Source: Mediterraneibacter glycyrrhizinilyticus (GTDB lineage: Bacteria > Bacillota > Clostridia > Lachnospirales > Lachnospiraceae). Taken from it: 64,000 nt of DNA. The translations under genes and the position numbers were made by a program. Shown in pieces: positions 32,709-43,735 of the stretch. The stretch is taken from contig NZ_JADMSO010000002.1 of NCBI RefSeq assembly GCF_015560805.1, positions 1-64,000 of the forward strand, read 5' to 3'. Below the pieces are notes generated by a model that was not told the origin of the DNA, ran no database searches, and saw nothing but the letters and a program-made list of their open reading frames with translations. Numbering within the stretch: the first letter of the stretch is position 1; each line of letters begins with the position of its first letter.

Positions 32709-33829
32709 ATCATACAGCGCGTGCGTTTGAATATTGGTTTGCATCGATACCGGGGCTTACGGATGAAAAAAAGATCTTGCTCCGATCATGTATGAAATCG
32801 GGAGAAGCGATTTATTATATAGAAGAAACAGAATTGGGACGGATGAAGTTCTTAAATGAGACAGACCGCAATACGATTATGCAGGAGCAAAAAAAGAGAG
32901 ATCCGAAAGAAGAATGGGCTCGGGTGACAGACAGCGGAATCTGGATGAGCCTCTCGTTTGAGGAAACATATCCTGCCCGGTTGTCGTGTATTTCCGATAA
33001 ACCTTATGCATTGTATGGAAAGGGACATCTTCCCAAAGACAAGGAACCGTCGGCTGCGATCGTCGGGGCGAGGGCGTGCACTGCCTATGGGGAAGAATGT
33101 GCGAGATGGTTTGCGAAAGAGTTGGTAAAAAACGGGATCCAGATCATCAGCGGGATGGCGCGCGGGATCGACGGAAGCGCCCAGAGAGGCGCGCTGACTG
33201 GAGGAGGGACGACCTATGCAGTGTTGGGAAACGGCGTGGATATCTGTTATCCGAGGGAGCACATCGGGCTGTATACGGATATTCTGGCACATGGCGGAGG
33301 GATTCTGTCGGAACAGCCGCCGGAGACGAAACCATTTGCATGGAATTTTCCGAGGCGCAACCGGATCATCAGTGCGCTGTCAGACGTGGTGCTCGTGATG
33401 GAGGCGAAGGAAAAAAGCGGTTCCCTGATCACCGCAGACCTTGCATTGGAGCAGGGAAAAGATGTGTATGCGCTTCCCGGACCGGTGGGAAGTCCTTTGA
33501 GCCGCGGGTGTCATTTTTTGATCCGGCAGGGAGCCGGAATACTGATCTCGCCGGAAGAATTATGTCTGGATCTTGGAATTGTAGAAAAGGAGGAAAAGAG
33601 GGGAAAAAAGACCGAAACTCAAAAAGTGCTTGAAACGAAAGAAGATTTGGTGTATAGTTCATTTGGCGTTTCTCCAAAAAGCGTGGGGCAGATCGTGGAA
33701 GAAATCGAACTTCCGCCGTCTGAGATCATCGGGATCTTGACCATGCTGGAAATGAAAGGCTATATCAGAGAAAAAGCAAAGAATTATTATGTCAGATGCG
33801 GGGAGGGTGCTCGTGTCTGTGGTGAGTGA
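32705..33829 (+). CDS. dprA: DNA-processing protein DprA
   Basis: A 374-residue DprA: an N-terminal SAM-like domain, the Rossmann-like DprA core with SAAIVGARACTAYGEECAR, ISGMARGIDGSAQRGAL, PRRNRIISALSDVVLVMEA and YALPGPVGSPLSRG, and a C-terminal winged-helix DML1-like domain (about 305-370). It loads RecA on incoming single-stranded DNA in transformation. Overlaps comM by four bases (ATGA). The 42-residue charged linker before the winged helix is longer than usual. Confidence 0.94.
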   Translation: MNHTARAFEYWFASIPGLTDEKKILLRSCMKSGEAIYYIEETELGRMKFLNETDRNTIMQEQKKRDPKEEWARVTDSGIWMSLSFEETYPARLSCISDKPYALYGKGHLPKDKEPSAAIVGARACTAYGEECARWFAKELVKNGIQIISGMARGIDGSAQRGALTGGGTTYAVLGNGVDICYPREHIGLYTDILAHGGGILSEQPPETKPFAWNFPRRNRIISALSDVVLVMEAKEKSGSLITADLALEQGKDVYALPGPVGSPLSRGCHFLIRQGAGILISPEELCLDLGIVEKEEKRGKKTETQKVLETKEDLVYSSFGVSPKSVGQIVEEIELPPSEIIGILTMLEMKGYIREKAKNYYVRCGEGARVCGE

Positions 33830-33877
33830 ATAAAGAAAGGCGCGTGATCATACCGCCGAATGGAGGAAATAAGTACC

Positions 33878-35953
33878 ATGGCACATTATCTGGTTATTGT
33901 GGAGTCACCGGCAAAGGTGAAGACCATTAAAAAGTTTTTGGGAAGCAGTTATACAGTCGCTGCGTCAAACGGACATGTACGGGATCTGCCGAAAAGTCAG
34001 CTTGGGGTGGATCCGGAAAATGATTTTGAACCCAAATACATTACGATCCGGGGAAAGGGAGATATTCTTGCGAATTTGAGAAAAGAAGCAAAGAAAGCGG
34101 ATAAAGTTTTTCTCGCAACTGACCCGGACCGTGAGGGAGAAGCTATTTCATGGCACTTGGCGGCGGCTCTGAAACTGGATGAAAAGAAAATGCGCCGTAT
34201 TACGTTTAACGAGATCACGAAAAATGCGATCAAGGCATCGTTAAAAGCTCCTCGGGAGATCGATATGGATCTGGTGGACGCGCAGCAGGCGCGCCGCGTC
34301 CTGGATCGTATGGTGGGATACCGGATCAGCCCGCTGCTCTGGGCAAAAGTAAAGCGTGGTCTGAGTGCCGGACGTGTTCAGTCTGTGGCGCTTCGGATCA
34401 TTGCGGACCGGGAAGCGCAGATCGACGCATTTATACCGGAAGAATACTGGACGCTGGATGCTGTCTTTAAAGTGAAAGGTGAGCGTCGTCCGCTGACTGC
34501 AAAGTTCTACGGAACGGAAAAGAACAAGATGGAGATCCACTCGAAAGAGGAATTGGATCAGATCAAGCAGGCAGTAGAAGCGACGGATTATCGTATTGCG
34601 GATATTAAGAAAGGGGAGCGGATCCGAAAAGCGCCGCTTCCGTTTACCACCAGTACGCTTCAGCAGGAGGCGGCAAAGGTTTTGAATTTCGGAACGCAGA
34701 AAACAATGCGGATCGCACAGCAGTTATACGAGGGTGTGGATATCAAAGGCAACGGAACGGTCGGTGTCATCACCTATCTGCGTACGGATTCCACACGTAT
34801 TTCTGAGGAAGCAGATGCTGCGGCAAGAGCTTATATTGCGGAGACGTATGGCAGCGATTATGTAGCGGCAGGAAGTTCGGAGAAAAAGACCGAGAAGAAG
34901 ATCCAGGATGCCCACGAGGCGATCCGTCCGTCGGATATTACAAGAACACCGGCGGCTCTTAAAGACTCTCTGACGAGAGACCAGTTCCGGTTGTACCAGT
35001 TGATCTGGAAACGGTTTGCGGCAAGCCGGATGCAGCCGGCAAGATTTGAGACGACTTCCGTGAAGATCGCGGCGGGAGATTATCTGTTTACGGTGGCGAC
35101 GTCCCGCGTGGCGTTCGAGGGATTCCGTACGGTTTATACCGAAGCGGACGAGGAAAAAGAAGAGAGCAATGTGCTGGTCAACGGTCTGAGCATGGACTCG
35201 GTGCTGACGAAAGAAGCACTGGAAGAAAAACAGCATTTTACACAGCCGCCGGCACATTATACCGAGGCAACGCTTGTAAAGACACTGGAGGAACTGGGAA
35301 TCGGACGTCCGAGTACGTACGCGCCGACGATCTCCACGATTTTGGCGCGCCGGTATATTACAAAAGAGGGAAAGAATCTGTATATGACGGAGATCGGCGA
35401 GGTTGTGAACAATATCATGAAACAGTCGTTCCCGAGTATTGTGGATGTGAATTTTACAGCGAACATGGAGGGTCTTCTTGATATGGTCGAGGAGGGAAAA
35501 GTTGCATGGAAAGAAGTCATCCGCAATTTCTATCCGGATCTGGACGAGGCGGTCAAGATTGCGGAAAAGGAACTGGAAAGCGTCAAGATCGAAGATGAAG
35601 TGACCGATGTGATCTGCGAAGAATGCGGACGAAATATGGTGATCAAATACGGACCGCACGGAAAATTTCTGGCATGTCCGGGATTTCCAGAGTGCAGGAA
35701 CACAAAGCCGTATCTGGAGAAGATCGGCGTGCCGTGTCCACTCTGCGGCGGCGAAGTCGTGATCCGCAAGACGAAAAAGGGCAGAAAGTACTATGGATGT
35801 GAGAACCATCCGGACTGTGATTTTATGTCTTGGCAGAAGCCGTCCGAGAAAAAATGTCCGGACTGCGGAGGCTATATGGTCGAAAAGGGAAATAAGCTGG
35901 TCTGCGCAGATGAAAAATGCGGTTATGTGGAAAATATGAAAAAGGAAGAATAA
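33878..35953 (+). CDS. topA: DNA topoisomerase I
   Basis: A 691-residue type IA topoisomerase. TOPRIM domain: LVIVESPAKVKTIKKFLG and ATDPDREGEAISWHL; catalytic Tyr300 in GVITYLRTDSTRIS; then the lower gate region with FTQPPAHYTEATLVKTLEELGIG split across. The C-terminus carries three zinc-ribbon-like modules (CEECGRNM, CPLCGGEVVI and CPDCGGYM), the last with C-x4-C variation. It relaxes negative supercoils. ATG at 33878 follows GGAGGAAAT. Confidence 0.95.
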   Translation: MAHYLVIVESPAKVKTIKKFLGSSYTVAASNGHVRDLPKSQLGVDPENDFEPKYITIRGKGDILANLRKEAKKADKVFLATDPDREGEAISWHLAAALKLDEKKMRRITFNEITKNAIKASLKAPREIDMDLVDAQQARRVLDRMVGYRISPLLWAKVKRGLSAGRVQSVALRIIADREAQIDAFIPEEYWTLDAVFKVKGERRPLTAKFYGTEKNKMEIHSKEELDQIKQAVEATDYRIADIKKGERIRKAPLPFTTSTLQQEAAKVLNFGTQKTMRIAQQLYEGVDIKGNGTVGVITYLRTDSTRISEEADAAARAYIAETYGSDYVAAGSSEKKTEKKIQDAHEAIRPSDITRTPAALKDSLTRDQFRLYQLIWKRFAASRMQPARFETTSVKIAAGDYLFTVATSRVAFEGFRTVYTEADEEKEESNVLVNGLSMDSVLTKEALEEKQHFTQPPAHYTEATLVKTLEELGIGRPSTYAPTISTILARRYITKEGKNLYMTEIGEVVNNIMKQSFPSIVDVNFTANMEGLLDMVEEGKVAWKEVIRNFYPDLDEAVKIAEKELESVKIEDEVTDVICEECGRNMVIKYGPHGKFLACPGFPECRNTKPYLEKIGVPCPLCGGEVVIRKTKKGRKYYGCENHPDCDFMSWQKPSEKKCPDCGGYMVEKGNKLVCADEKCGYVENMKKEE

Positions 35954-35970
35954 TTTCATTGCTATTTCAA

Positions 35971-36028
35971 AAATTGTATGATAACATAAGTTTGTTAGTC
36001 GAATTGATGTGATTTTTGCATACAATTT
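35971..36028. promoter_or_regulatory. Long-range inverted repeat upstream of codY
   Basis: Perfect 10-bp arms AAATTGTATG (35971-35980) and CATACAATTT (36019-36028) separated by 38 bases. The right arm contains TACAAT, which may be a -10 box. A regulator binding both arms, or an RNA hairpin, could control codY. Confidence 0.45.
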
Positions 36029-36045
36029 AAAATCGGAGGAAAATA

Positions 36046-36825
36046 ATGAGTGTACAGTTACTGGATAAAACAAGAAAGATTAATAAACTGCTTCATAACA
36101 ATAATTCCAGCAAGGTAGTGTTTAACGATATATGCGCTGTGCTGACAGAGATTCTGAATTCAAATGTTTTGGTCGTGAGCAAGAAAGGGAAGATCCTCGG
36201 CGTGAGCAAATGTGCGTCCGTTGCATGCATCGGCGAGCTGCTCGGCGAGTCTGTCGGTTCTCATATTGATGGAATGTTAAACGAACGTCTGCTGAGTATT
36301 TTATCGACGAAGGAGAATGTGAATCTGGAAACACTTGGATTTTCTCCGGAAAATGTAGGCGGTTATCAGGCGATCATCACGCCGATCGATATTGCGGGAG
36401 AACGTCTCGGAACGCTGTTTTTATATAAATGCAATGAGACGTATTCGATTGACGATATTATTTTGAGTGAGTACGGCACCGCGGTCGTAGGTCTGGAGAT
36501 GCTTCGCTCCGTTAATGAAGAGAGTGCGGAGGAATCGAGAAAAGAGCATATTGTACAGTCTGCGATCGGAACATTGTCGTTTTCGGAACTGGAAGCGATC
36601 ATTCATATTTTTGATGAATTAAACGGAACGGAGGGAATCCTTGTCGCGAGCAAGATCGCAGACAGGGTCGGCATCACAAGATCGGTGATCGTCAACGCAC
36701 TGCGGAAGTTCGAGAGCGCCGGTGTGATCGAATCTCGTTCTTCCGGAATGAAAGGTACATATATCAAGGTTCTGAACGACTATGTATTTACAGAGCTGGA
36801 AAAGATCAAAAAAGAAAAACTTTGA
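36046..36825 (+). CDS. codY: GTP-sensing global regulator CodY
   Basis: A 259-residue CodY. An N-terminal GAF domain (about 1-155) senses branched-chain amino acids and the protein also senses GTP; the C-terminal winged helix has GILVASKIADRVGITRSVIV and NALRKFESAGVIESRSSG, the DNA-recognition part conserved in all CodY proteins. It represses nutrient-uptake and biosynthetic genes in rich conditions. Located after topA in the common Firmicutes order, although the genes clpYQ/hslVU found there in Bacillus are absent. Its own terminator follows. Confidence 0.96.
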   Translation: MSVQLLDKTRKINKLLHNNNSSKVVFNDICAVLTEILNSNVLVVSKKGKILGVSKCASVACIGELLGESVGSHIDGMLNERLLSILSTKENVNLETLGFSPENVGGYQAIITPIDIAGERLGTLFLYKCNETYSIDDIILSEYGTAVVGLEMLRSVNEESAEESRKEHIVQSAIGTLSFSELEAIIHIFDELNGTEGILVASKIADRVGITRSVIVNALRKFESAGVIESRSSGMKGTYIKVLNDYVFTELEKIKKEKL

Positions 36826-36861
36826 TAAAGAACGATTGATAAAGAACGAAAAAAGAGAATG

Positions 36862-36893
36862 AAAAGGGGTATCAGGGATCTGATGCCCTTTTG
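36862..36893 (+). terminator. Terminator of codY
   Basis: AAAAGGGGTATCAG-ggat-CTGATGCCCTTTT with a run of T. Upstream lies a 13-bp direct repeat (GATAAAGAACGAT / GATAAAGAACGAA) of unknown meaning. Confidence 0.8.
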
Positions 36894-36965
36894 TTGCAAA
36901 AGATATAGAACGACCCAGGCGGAAGAGTCCGGTGAACGGGCGTGGTCTGATAAGGAGGAGAAACG

Positions 36966-37292
36966 ATGTACGAGGGAAATCCGGCGGATTTAAGAATGGT
37001 AAAACTGATCTCAGCGGATGCGGTTCTGGATGAGGCGATCCATAAGTGTCAGGTTTTCAAATATGATATGGAGGAAGATTTCATTTATCTGGAATTGAAA
37101 GAAAACGACTTGACGACGATCTCTCTGGATGCAAAATACCGCTGTTATATTGCCACGAGAAATGAACTTCTCTGTTGTACCGGAGTTGTAAAAGAACGGT
37201 TTCATTCCGAAGATGGAAATATGCTTGTCTTTCGGATCGAGAATGGATTTTATACGATCTCGGACGGTGACGGGATCGAAAAAAACATGTAA
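36966..37292 (+). CDS. Unrecognised 108-residue beta-rich protein
   Basis: I do not recognise the family with confidence. The 108-residue product has alternating short strands (FKYDMEEDFIYLELKENDL, TISLDAKYRCYIATRNELLC, GVVKERFHSEDGNMLVFRIE) and ends NGFYTISDGDGIEKNM. The pattern is like the N-terminal beta-barrel of YcgR/PilZ-type proteins, without a PilZ domain after it. It has a very good ribosome site (AAGGAGGAG) and clean coding features, and it lies alone between codY and groES with its own apparent leader. There is no signal peptide. Confidence 0.65.
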   Translation: MYEGNPADLRMVKLISADAVLDEAIHKCQVFKYDMEEDFIYLELKENDLTTISLDAKYRCYIATRNELLCCTGVVKERFHSEDGNMLVFRIENGFYTISDGDGIEKNM

Positions 37293-37335
37293 AAAAGTAT
37301 CTGCAAAAATATCTGGAGAAAAAATGAAAACTCTG

Positions 37336-37364
37336 TTGACAAATAGTCGGCAGAGTGCTATTTT
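37336..37364 (+). promoter_or_regulatory. groESL promoter
   Basis: TTGACA and TATTTT separated by 17 bases, directly upstream of the CIRCE element. Confidence 0.75.
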
Positions 37365-37375
37365 ATATTCATGGG

Positions 37376-37402
37376 TTAGCACTCAAAAGAAATGAGTGCT
37401 AA
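37376..37402 (+). promoter_or_regulatory. CIRCE operator for HrcA
   Basis: Perfect TTAGCACTC-N9-GAGTGCTAA inverted repeat, the binding site of the heat-shock repressor HrcA. It lies between the -10 box and the groES ribosome site, so groESL is repressed by HrcA at normal temperature. Confidence 0.97.
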
Positions 37403-37425
37403 CAAAAAGAAAAGGAGGAATTACA

Positions 37426-37713
37426 ATGAAGTTAGTACCATTGGGTGACAAGATTGTATTAAAGCAGTTAGAGGCAGAAGAGACAACGAAATCCGGAATC
37501 GTACTCCCGGGTCAGGCAAAAGAAAAGCCGCAGGAAGCTGAAGTGATCGCAGTCGGACCGGGCGGAACAATAGATGGAAAAGAAGTGGTAATGCAGGTAA
37601 AAGTCGGGGATAAAGTAATTTACTCCAAGTATGCAGGCACAGAAGTAGAACTTGACGGCGAAGAATATATCATTGTAAAACAGAGCGATATTCTTGCGAT
37701 CGTGGAAGCATAG
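37426..37713 (+). CDS. groES: Co-chaperonin GroES
   Basis: A 95-residue GroES, the lid of the GroEL folding chamber. It starts MKLVPLGDKIVLKQLEAEE and has the mobile loop TTKSGIVLPGQAKEKPQ and the end of the family core VGDKVIYSKYAGTEVELDG. The AAAGGAGG site is at the normal distance; the in-frame ATG at 37396 would place the start inside the CIRCE element. Confidence 0.97.
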   Translation: MKLVPLGDKIVLKQLEAEETTKSGIVLPGQAKEKPQEAEVIAVGPGGTIDGKEVVMQVKVGDKVIYSKYAGTEVELDGEEYIIVKQSDILAIVEA

Positions 37714-37776
37714 AGGACTTTTCGGATAAAGAACTTTTTGACAGAGAAATTGAAGAATTTATATTGACAGGAGTGA

Positions 37777-39408
<1,632 letters not shown>

Positions 39409-39429
39409 TCTTTCCCGGCAGTATATACA

Positions 39430-39503
39430 GGGGCAGTTCCCGGAAAAAGTGTTTATCCAGAGTGGCGGATGGGGCAACTTTTTCGGGAGCTGCTCTCTTT
39501 TTT
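39430..39503 (+). terminator. Terminator of groESL
   Basis: Long stem: GGGGCAGTTCCCGGAAAAAG pairs with CTTTTTCGGGAGCTGCTCTC around a 26-base loop, followed by TTTTTTC. Confidence 0.75.
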
Positions 39504-39513
39504 CGGAAATGTC

Positions 39514-39542
39514 TTGACAAGTGTGGTAAAGTTTTGTACCAT
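39514..39542 (+). promoter_or_regulatory. Promoter of guaB
   Basis: TTGACA, 17 bases, TACCAT. A small inverted repeat TGGTA-aagttttg-TACCA overlaps the -10 box and may be an operator. The leader that follows (to 39691) has no purine-riboswitch signature that I can see. Confidence 0.55.
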
Positions 39543-39664
39543 ATCACATAAAACAGCCGCAGAGACTGTGACGGAGTTTGGAGCTTTGCCCGTCCGGAAG
39601 CGGTTTGGATTGCAGTTGTGCAATTGTTTGTGGACGAATGATAAAGGCATTCGTTTTACGTTGA

Positions 39665-41146
<1,482 letters not shown>

Positions 41147-41168
41147 ACTTATGGCAGAATAAAAACGG

Positions 41169-41217
41169 AGAGTTGGGCTTGTGAGAAGAAACTTACAGTC
41201 CGGCTCTTCTTTATTTT
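41169..41217 (+). terminator. Terminator of guaB
   Basis: AGAGTTGGGCTTGTGAG and CTTACAGTCCGGCTCT form an imperfect stem with G-U pairs, followed by TCTTTATTTT. Confidence 0.7.
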
Positions 41218-41227
41218 ATAGGGGGGC

Positions 41228-41266
41228 AGCGTCAGTGTACAGGAGATGAGATGCTTCTTGTACACG
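41228..41266. repeat. Short repeat-like hairpin after guaB
   Basis: AGCGTCAGTGTACAGG resembles the terminal arm of the cloverleaf repeat (AGCGTCGGTGTACAAGG), and TTCTTGTACACGGA follows as its inverted partner with GTGTACA/TGTACAC arms. It may be a deletion derivative of the repeat. The match is short, so common origin is uncertain. Confidence 0.4.
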
Positions 41267-41357
41267 GATGTTGGTGTCGAATGGAAAAAAGTATTCATGA
41301 AACCACAAAAAATACAGAAAAAATCCACAAAAAACCACAGAAAAATAGAGGTTCAGC

Positions 41358-41386
41358 TTGACAGAAAAAGCTTCTGATAGTATGAT
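41358..41386 (+). promoter_or_regulatory. Promoter of the shell-protein operon
   Basis: TTGACA, 17 bases, TATGAT: a strong match, 55 bases before the first EutS-like gene. Confidence 0.7.
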
Positions 41387-41440
41387 TTTCTATATGAGAA
41401 AACGGTATGTGATTTTCTGAAAGTGAGGAAGAGTTAAGAG

Positions 41441-41803
41441 ATGAACGATCATGGCGAACAGATAAGAATTGTACAGGAAACGGTAGCCGGAAAAGAGATT
41501 ACATTTGCACATGTGATGGGAGGTCCGGCGCCGATCATTTATCAGAAACTGGGGCTGAACCCGCAGCTTGATTATGGATCATCTGCAATTGGGATCATGA
41601 ATATGACGCCGCCGGAGTCTGCGGTGATCGCTTCGGATATTGCAGTGAAAAGCGGAAATGTCTATCTGGGATTTGCAGACCGGTTTACCGGAACATTGAT
41701 CATTACCGGGGAGATTTCCGATGTGACATCGGCATTGACGGAGATCGTAAATTATTTCAGGGATTCTCTCGGATATGTGGTTTGTGATATTACAAAACGA
41801 TAG
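41441..41803 (+). CDS. EutS/PduU-type microcompartment shell protein (first)
   Basis: A 120-residue BMC-domain protein of the circularly permuted EutS/PduU class. The family pattern is visible: RIVQETVAGKEITFAHVMGG, AIGIMNMTPPESAVIASDIA, VYLGFADRFTGTLIITGEIS and a final helix before YVVCDITK. Members form hexamers with a small beta-barrel cap, usually in ethanolamine or propanediol compartments. No ammonia lyase, diol dehydratase or aldehyde dehydrogenase is near; the neighbours are a second EutS-like gene and a EutP-like GTPase. Confidence 0.88.
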   Translation: MNDHGEQIRIVQETVAGKEITFAHVMGGPAPIIYQKLGLNPQLDYGSSAIGIMNMTPPESAVIASDIAVKSGNVYLGFADRFTGTLIITGEISDVTSALTEIVNYFRDSLGYVVCDITKR

Positions 41804-41814
41804 GAAGTAATGAT

Positions 41815-42243
41815 ATGGCTCAGATAACGAAAGAAGCGTTGCTTGAAAAGTTATTTCAGAATGATTATGAAGAACTCAAAGGGAAAAGACTGCGTCTGAC
41901 ACGGGTGAGGGTTCCGGGAAAAGAAGTCTGTATGGCACATGTTATCAGCAGATCGGATACCTGTATTTATGAGAATCTGGCGCTGCATATCGGAGTGCAC
42001 GAGGGAGAAGACCATACGGGAGAATCCATCGGTCTGATCCGTTTTACTCCTTGGGAGTCGGTTGTGGCAGCCGCAGATATCGCGGTAAAAAGCGCGGACG
42101 TCGAGATTGGATTTATGGATCGGTTTTGCGGGACGTTGATTTTGCTTGGGAATTTAAGCTCGGTGCAGACCGCAGTGGAAGAAGTCGTAAAGTTTTTTGA
42201 CGAGAAGCTTGGATTTAGGACGTGTGAGATTCACAGGAGTTAA
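41815..42243 (+). CDS. EutS/PduU-type microcompartment shell protein (second)
   Basis: A 142-residue EutS/PduU-type shell protein, longer than the first by an N-terminal stretch (AQITKEALLEKLFQNDYEEL). The common pattern follows: RVRVPGKEVCMAHVISR, SIGLIRFTPWESVVAAADIA, VEIGFMDRFCGTLILLGNLS. It starts 12 bases after the first copy and the two are diverged paralogs, not a recent duplication. Together they could form mixed or separate hexamers. No other shell types (BMC-P, BMC-T) are seen here. Confidence 0.88.
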   Translation: MAQITKEALLEKLFQNDYEELKGKRLRLTRVRVPGKEVCMAHVISRSDTCIYENLALHIGVHEGEDHTGESIGLIRFTPWESVVAAADIAVKSADVEIGFMDRFCGTLILLGNLSSVQTAVEEVVKFFDEKLGFRTCEIHRS

Positions 42244-42248
42244 GGAAC

Positions 42249-42770
42249 ATGAAAAAGATATTTTTAATGGGCAGAAGTGAAGCCGGGAAAACTTCCCTGA
42301 CACAGGCGCTGAAGGGAGAAGAACTTCATTATGTAAAGACACAGTATACGAATACCGATGACGATACGATCGATTCCCCGGGAGAGTATGCGGAGTCAAA
42401 GCATTTCAGTGTGGGGCTTGCCTGTTTTTCCTTTGAAGCGGATGTAGTAGCGCTTGTACAGGCAGCAGATGAGCCGTATAATTTGTTCGGTCCGGGAGGG
42501 CGGGCATTTATCCTGCGACCCTATATCGGAATCATCACAAAAGTAGATTCCCCGCACGCCAATGTTCCGATGGTCAGACAGTGGATGGTCAATGCCGGAT
42601 GCGAGCGCATTTTTGAAGTGAATAACGTGACTCGTGAGGGGCTGGATGAGCTGATCGCTTATTTGGAAGAAGATCTTCCGAAATTGTCGATGGAGGAAGC
42701 GAAGTTTAAGCAGAGTCTGGGACTGAATGAATGGGATCCTCTTCCGGATGGGGTGAGTTACCCAGAGTGA
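42249..42770 (+). CDS. EutP/PduV-type GTPase-like protein
   Basis: A 173-residue member of the EutP/PduV family, which is P-loop and Ras-like. Walker A is MGRSEAGKTSLTQALKGE (residues 6-23); there is a DSPGEYAE switch region and a TKVDSPHANV guanine-specificity segment. PduV of Salmonella localises to the compartment and links it to filament-like movement; EutP has an acetate-kinase-like activity in some reports. It is the third gene of the shell operon, five bases after the second shell gene. Confidence 0.88.
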   Translation: MKKIFLMGRSEAGKTSLTQALKGEELHYVKTQYTNTDDDTIDSPGEYAESKHFSVGLACFSFEADVVALVQAADEPYNLFGPGGRAFILRPYIGIITKVDSPHANVPMVRQWMVNAGCERIFEVNNVTREGLDELIAYLEEDLPKLSMEEAKFKQSLGLNEWDPLPDGVSYPE

Positions 42771-42816
42771 AGCGGCTTTTGTATGAATAAAGTAGTTCTG
42801 CGGACAGGTTTGAGCG

Positions 42817-43620
42817 ATGGAAACAAAAGCTTTTTATGAAAAGAGTCTAAAGATGAAAGATACGGGCAATCATAGAAAAAAACAAAAAAGATCACAGAAT
42901 AGATCGCAGAACCGAGCATACAGAGCAGGAAGTTCTGCAAGCGCAGCAAAAGCGCACAGGCGGCAGGTCATTTGTATTCAGATTGGACTGGCAGTGCTTG
43001 GTGCGCTTCTTTTTATATTGATATTGTACAGCTGTGGGAGACGAAGCGGACAATCCGGTCATCTGAATGTGGATGCCTCTATGCCTGAAATTGATGTGCA
43101 GCTTTTGGATGTCAATGAATATTCGCGCCCGGGGATCGAATCGGATCCGATTACCGGCGTTGTGATCCATTATACTGCAAATCCCGGAAGCACAGCGCAG
43201 GAAAATCGGGATTATTTCAATGGTCTGCAGGATGGACACGATACATCGGTGAGCAGTCATTTTGTGGTGGGACTGGATGGGGAGATCATCCAATGTGTGC
43301 CCACATGGGAGATCGCGTATGCTTCCAACGAACGGAATCATGATACAGTGTCGATCGAATGCTGTCATCCGGATGAAACCGGAGAGTTTACAGAAGAAAC
43401 TTATGCGTCCGTAGTGCAGCTGACTGCATTTTTATGCAGAAAATATGATCTGACGGCAGATGCAGTGATCCGCCATTACGATGTGACCGGAAAAGACTGC
43501 CCTCGCTATTTTGTACAAAATGAAGACGCGTGGAAGACCTTTCGGGAAGATGTGGCGAGAGCGCTTGCAAAGGGTGGTTCGGATGAAGCCGGGAAAGAAA
43601 ACGGAGAAGGAAAAGGATAA
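42817..43620 (+). CDS. Membrane-anchored N-acetylmuramoyl-L-alanine amidase
   Basis: A 267-residue amidase_2 (T7 lysozyme/PGRP-like) enzyme that cuts between muramic acid and the stem peptide. A basic cytoplasmic N-terminus, one membrane helix at about 50-69 (VICIQIGLAVLGALLFILIL), then the catalytic domain: TGVVIHYTANPGSTAQENRDY, VSSHFVVGLDGEIIQCVP, and zinc site HYDVTGKDCPRYF. It acts on the wall outside the membrane. The start codon is uncertain; 42817 and 42853 are the candidates. Not clearly linked to the shell operon, 46 bases away. Confidence 0.85.
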   Translation: METKAFYEKSLKMKDTGNHRKKQKRSQNRSQNRAYRAGSSASAAKAHRRQVICIQIGLAVLGALLFILILYSCGRRSGQSGHLNVDASMPEIDVQLLDVNEYSRPGIESDPITGVVIHYTANPGSTAQENRDYFNGLQDGHDTSVSSHFVVGLDGEIIQCVPTWEIAYASNERNHDTVSIECCHPDETGEFTEETYASVVQLTAFLCRKYDLTADAVIRHYDVTGKDCPRYFVQNEDAWKTFREDVARALAKGGSDEAGKENGEGKG

Positions 43621-43629
43621 TGGAAATAC

Positions 43630-43658
43630 TTGCATAGATATGCGCAAGTTGGTATAAT
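43630..43658 (+). promoter_or_regulatory. Promoter of the chorismate mutase-shikimate kinase gene
   Basis: TTGCAT, 17 bases, perfect TATAAT, 78 bases before the start. Confidence 0.7.
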
Positions 43659-43735
43659 GTGCGGATAGGGAAGAGCGGGATTTCCAGACGTCGCTTTCCA
43701 AAGTGAGCTGCCCGCATGAAAGGAAGAGAGAAGAA

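Noticed and set aside
34724-36073. 449-codon open frame antisense to topA
   Set aside because: The product is rich in His, Arg, Ile and Phe typical of antisense translation of GA-rich genes; topA on the other strand is certain.
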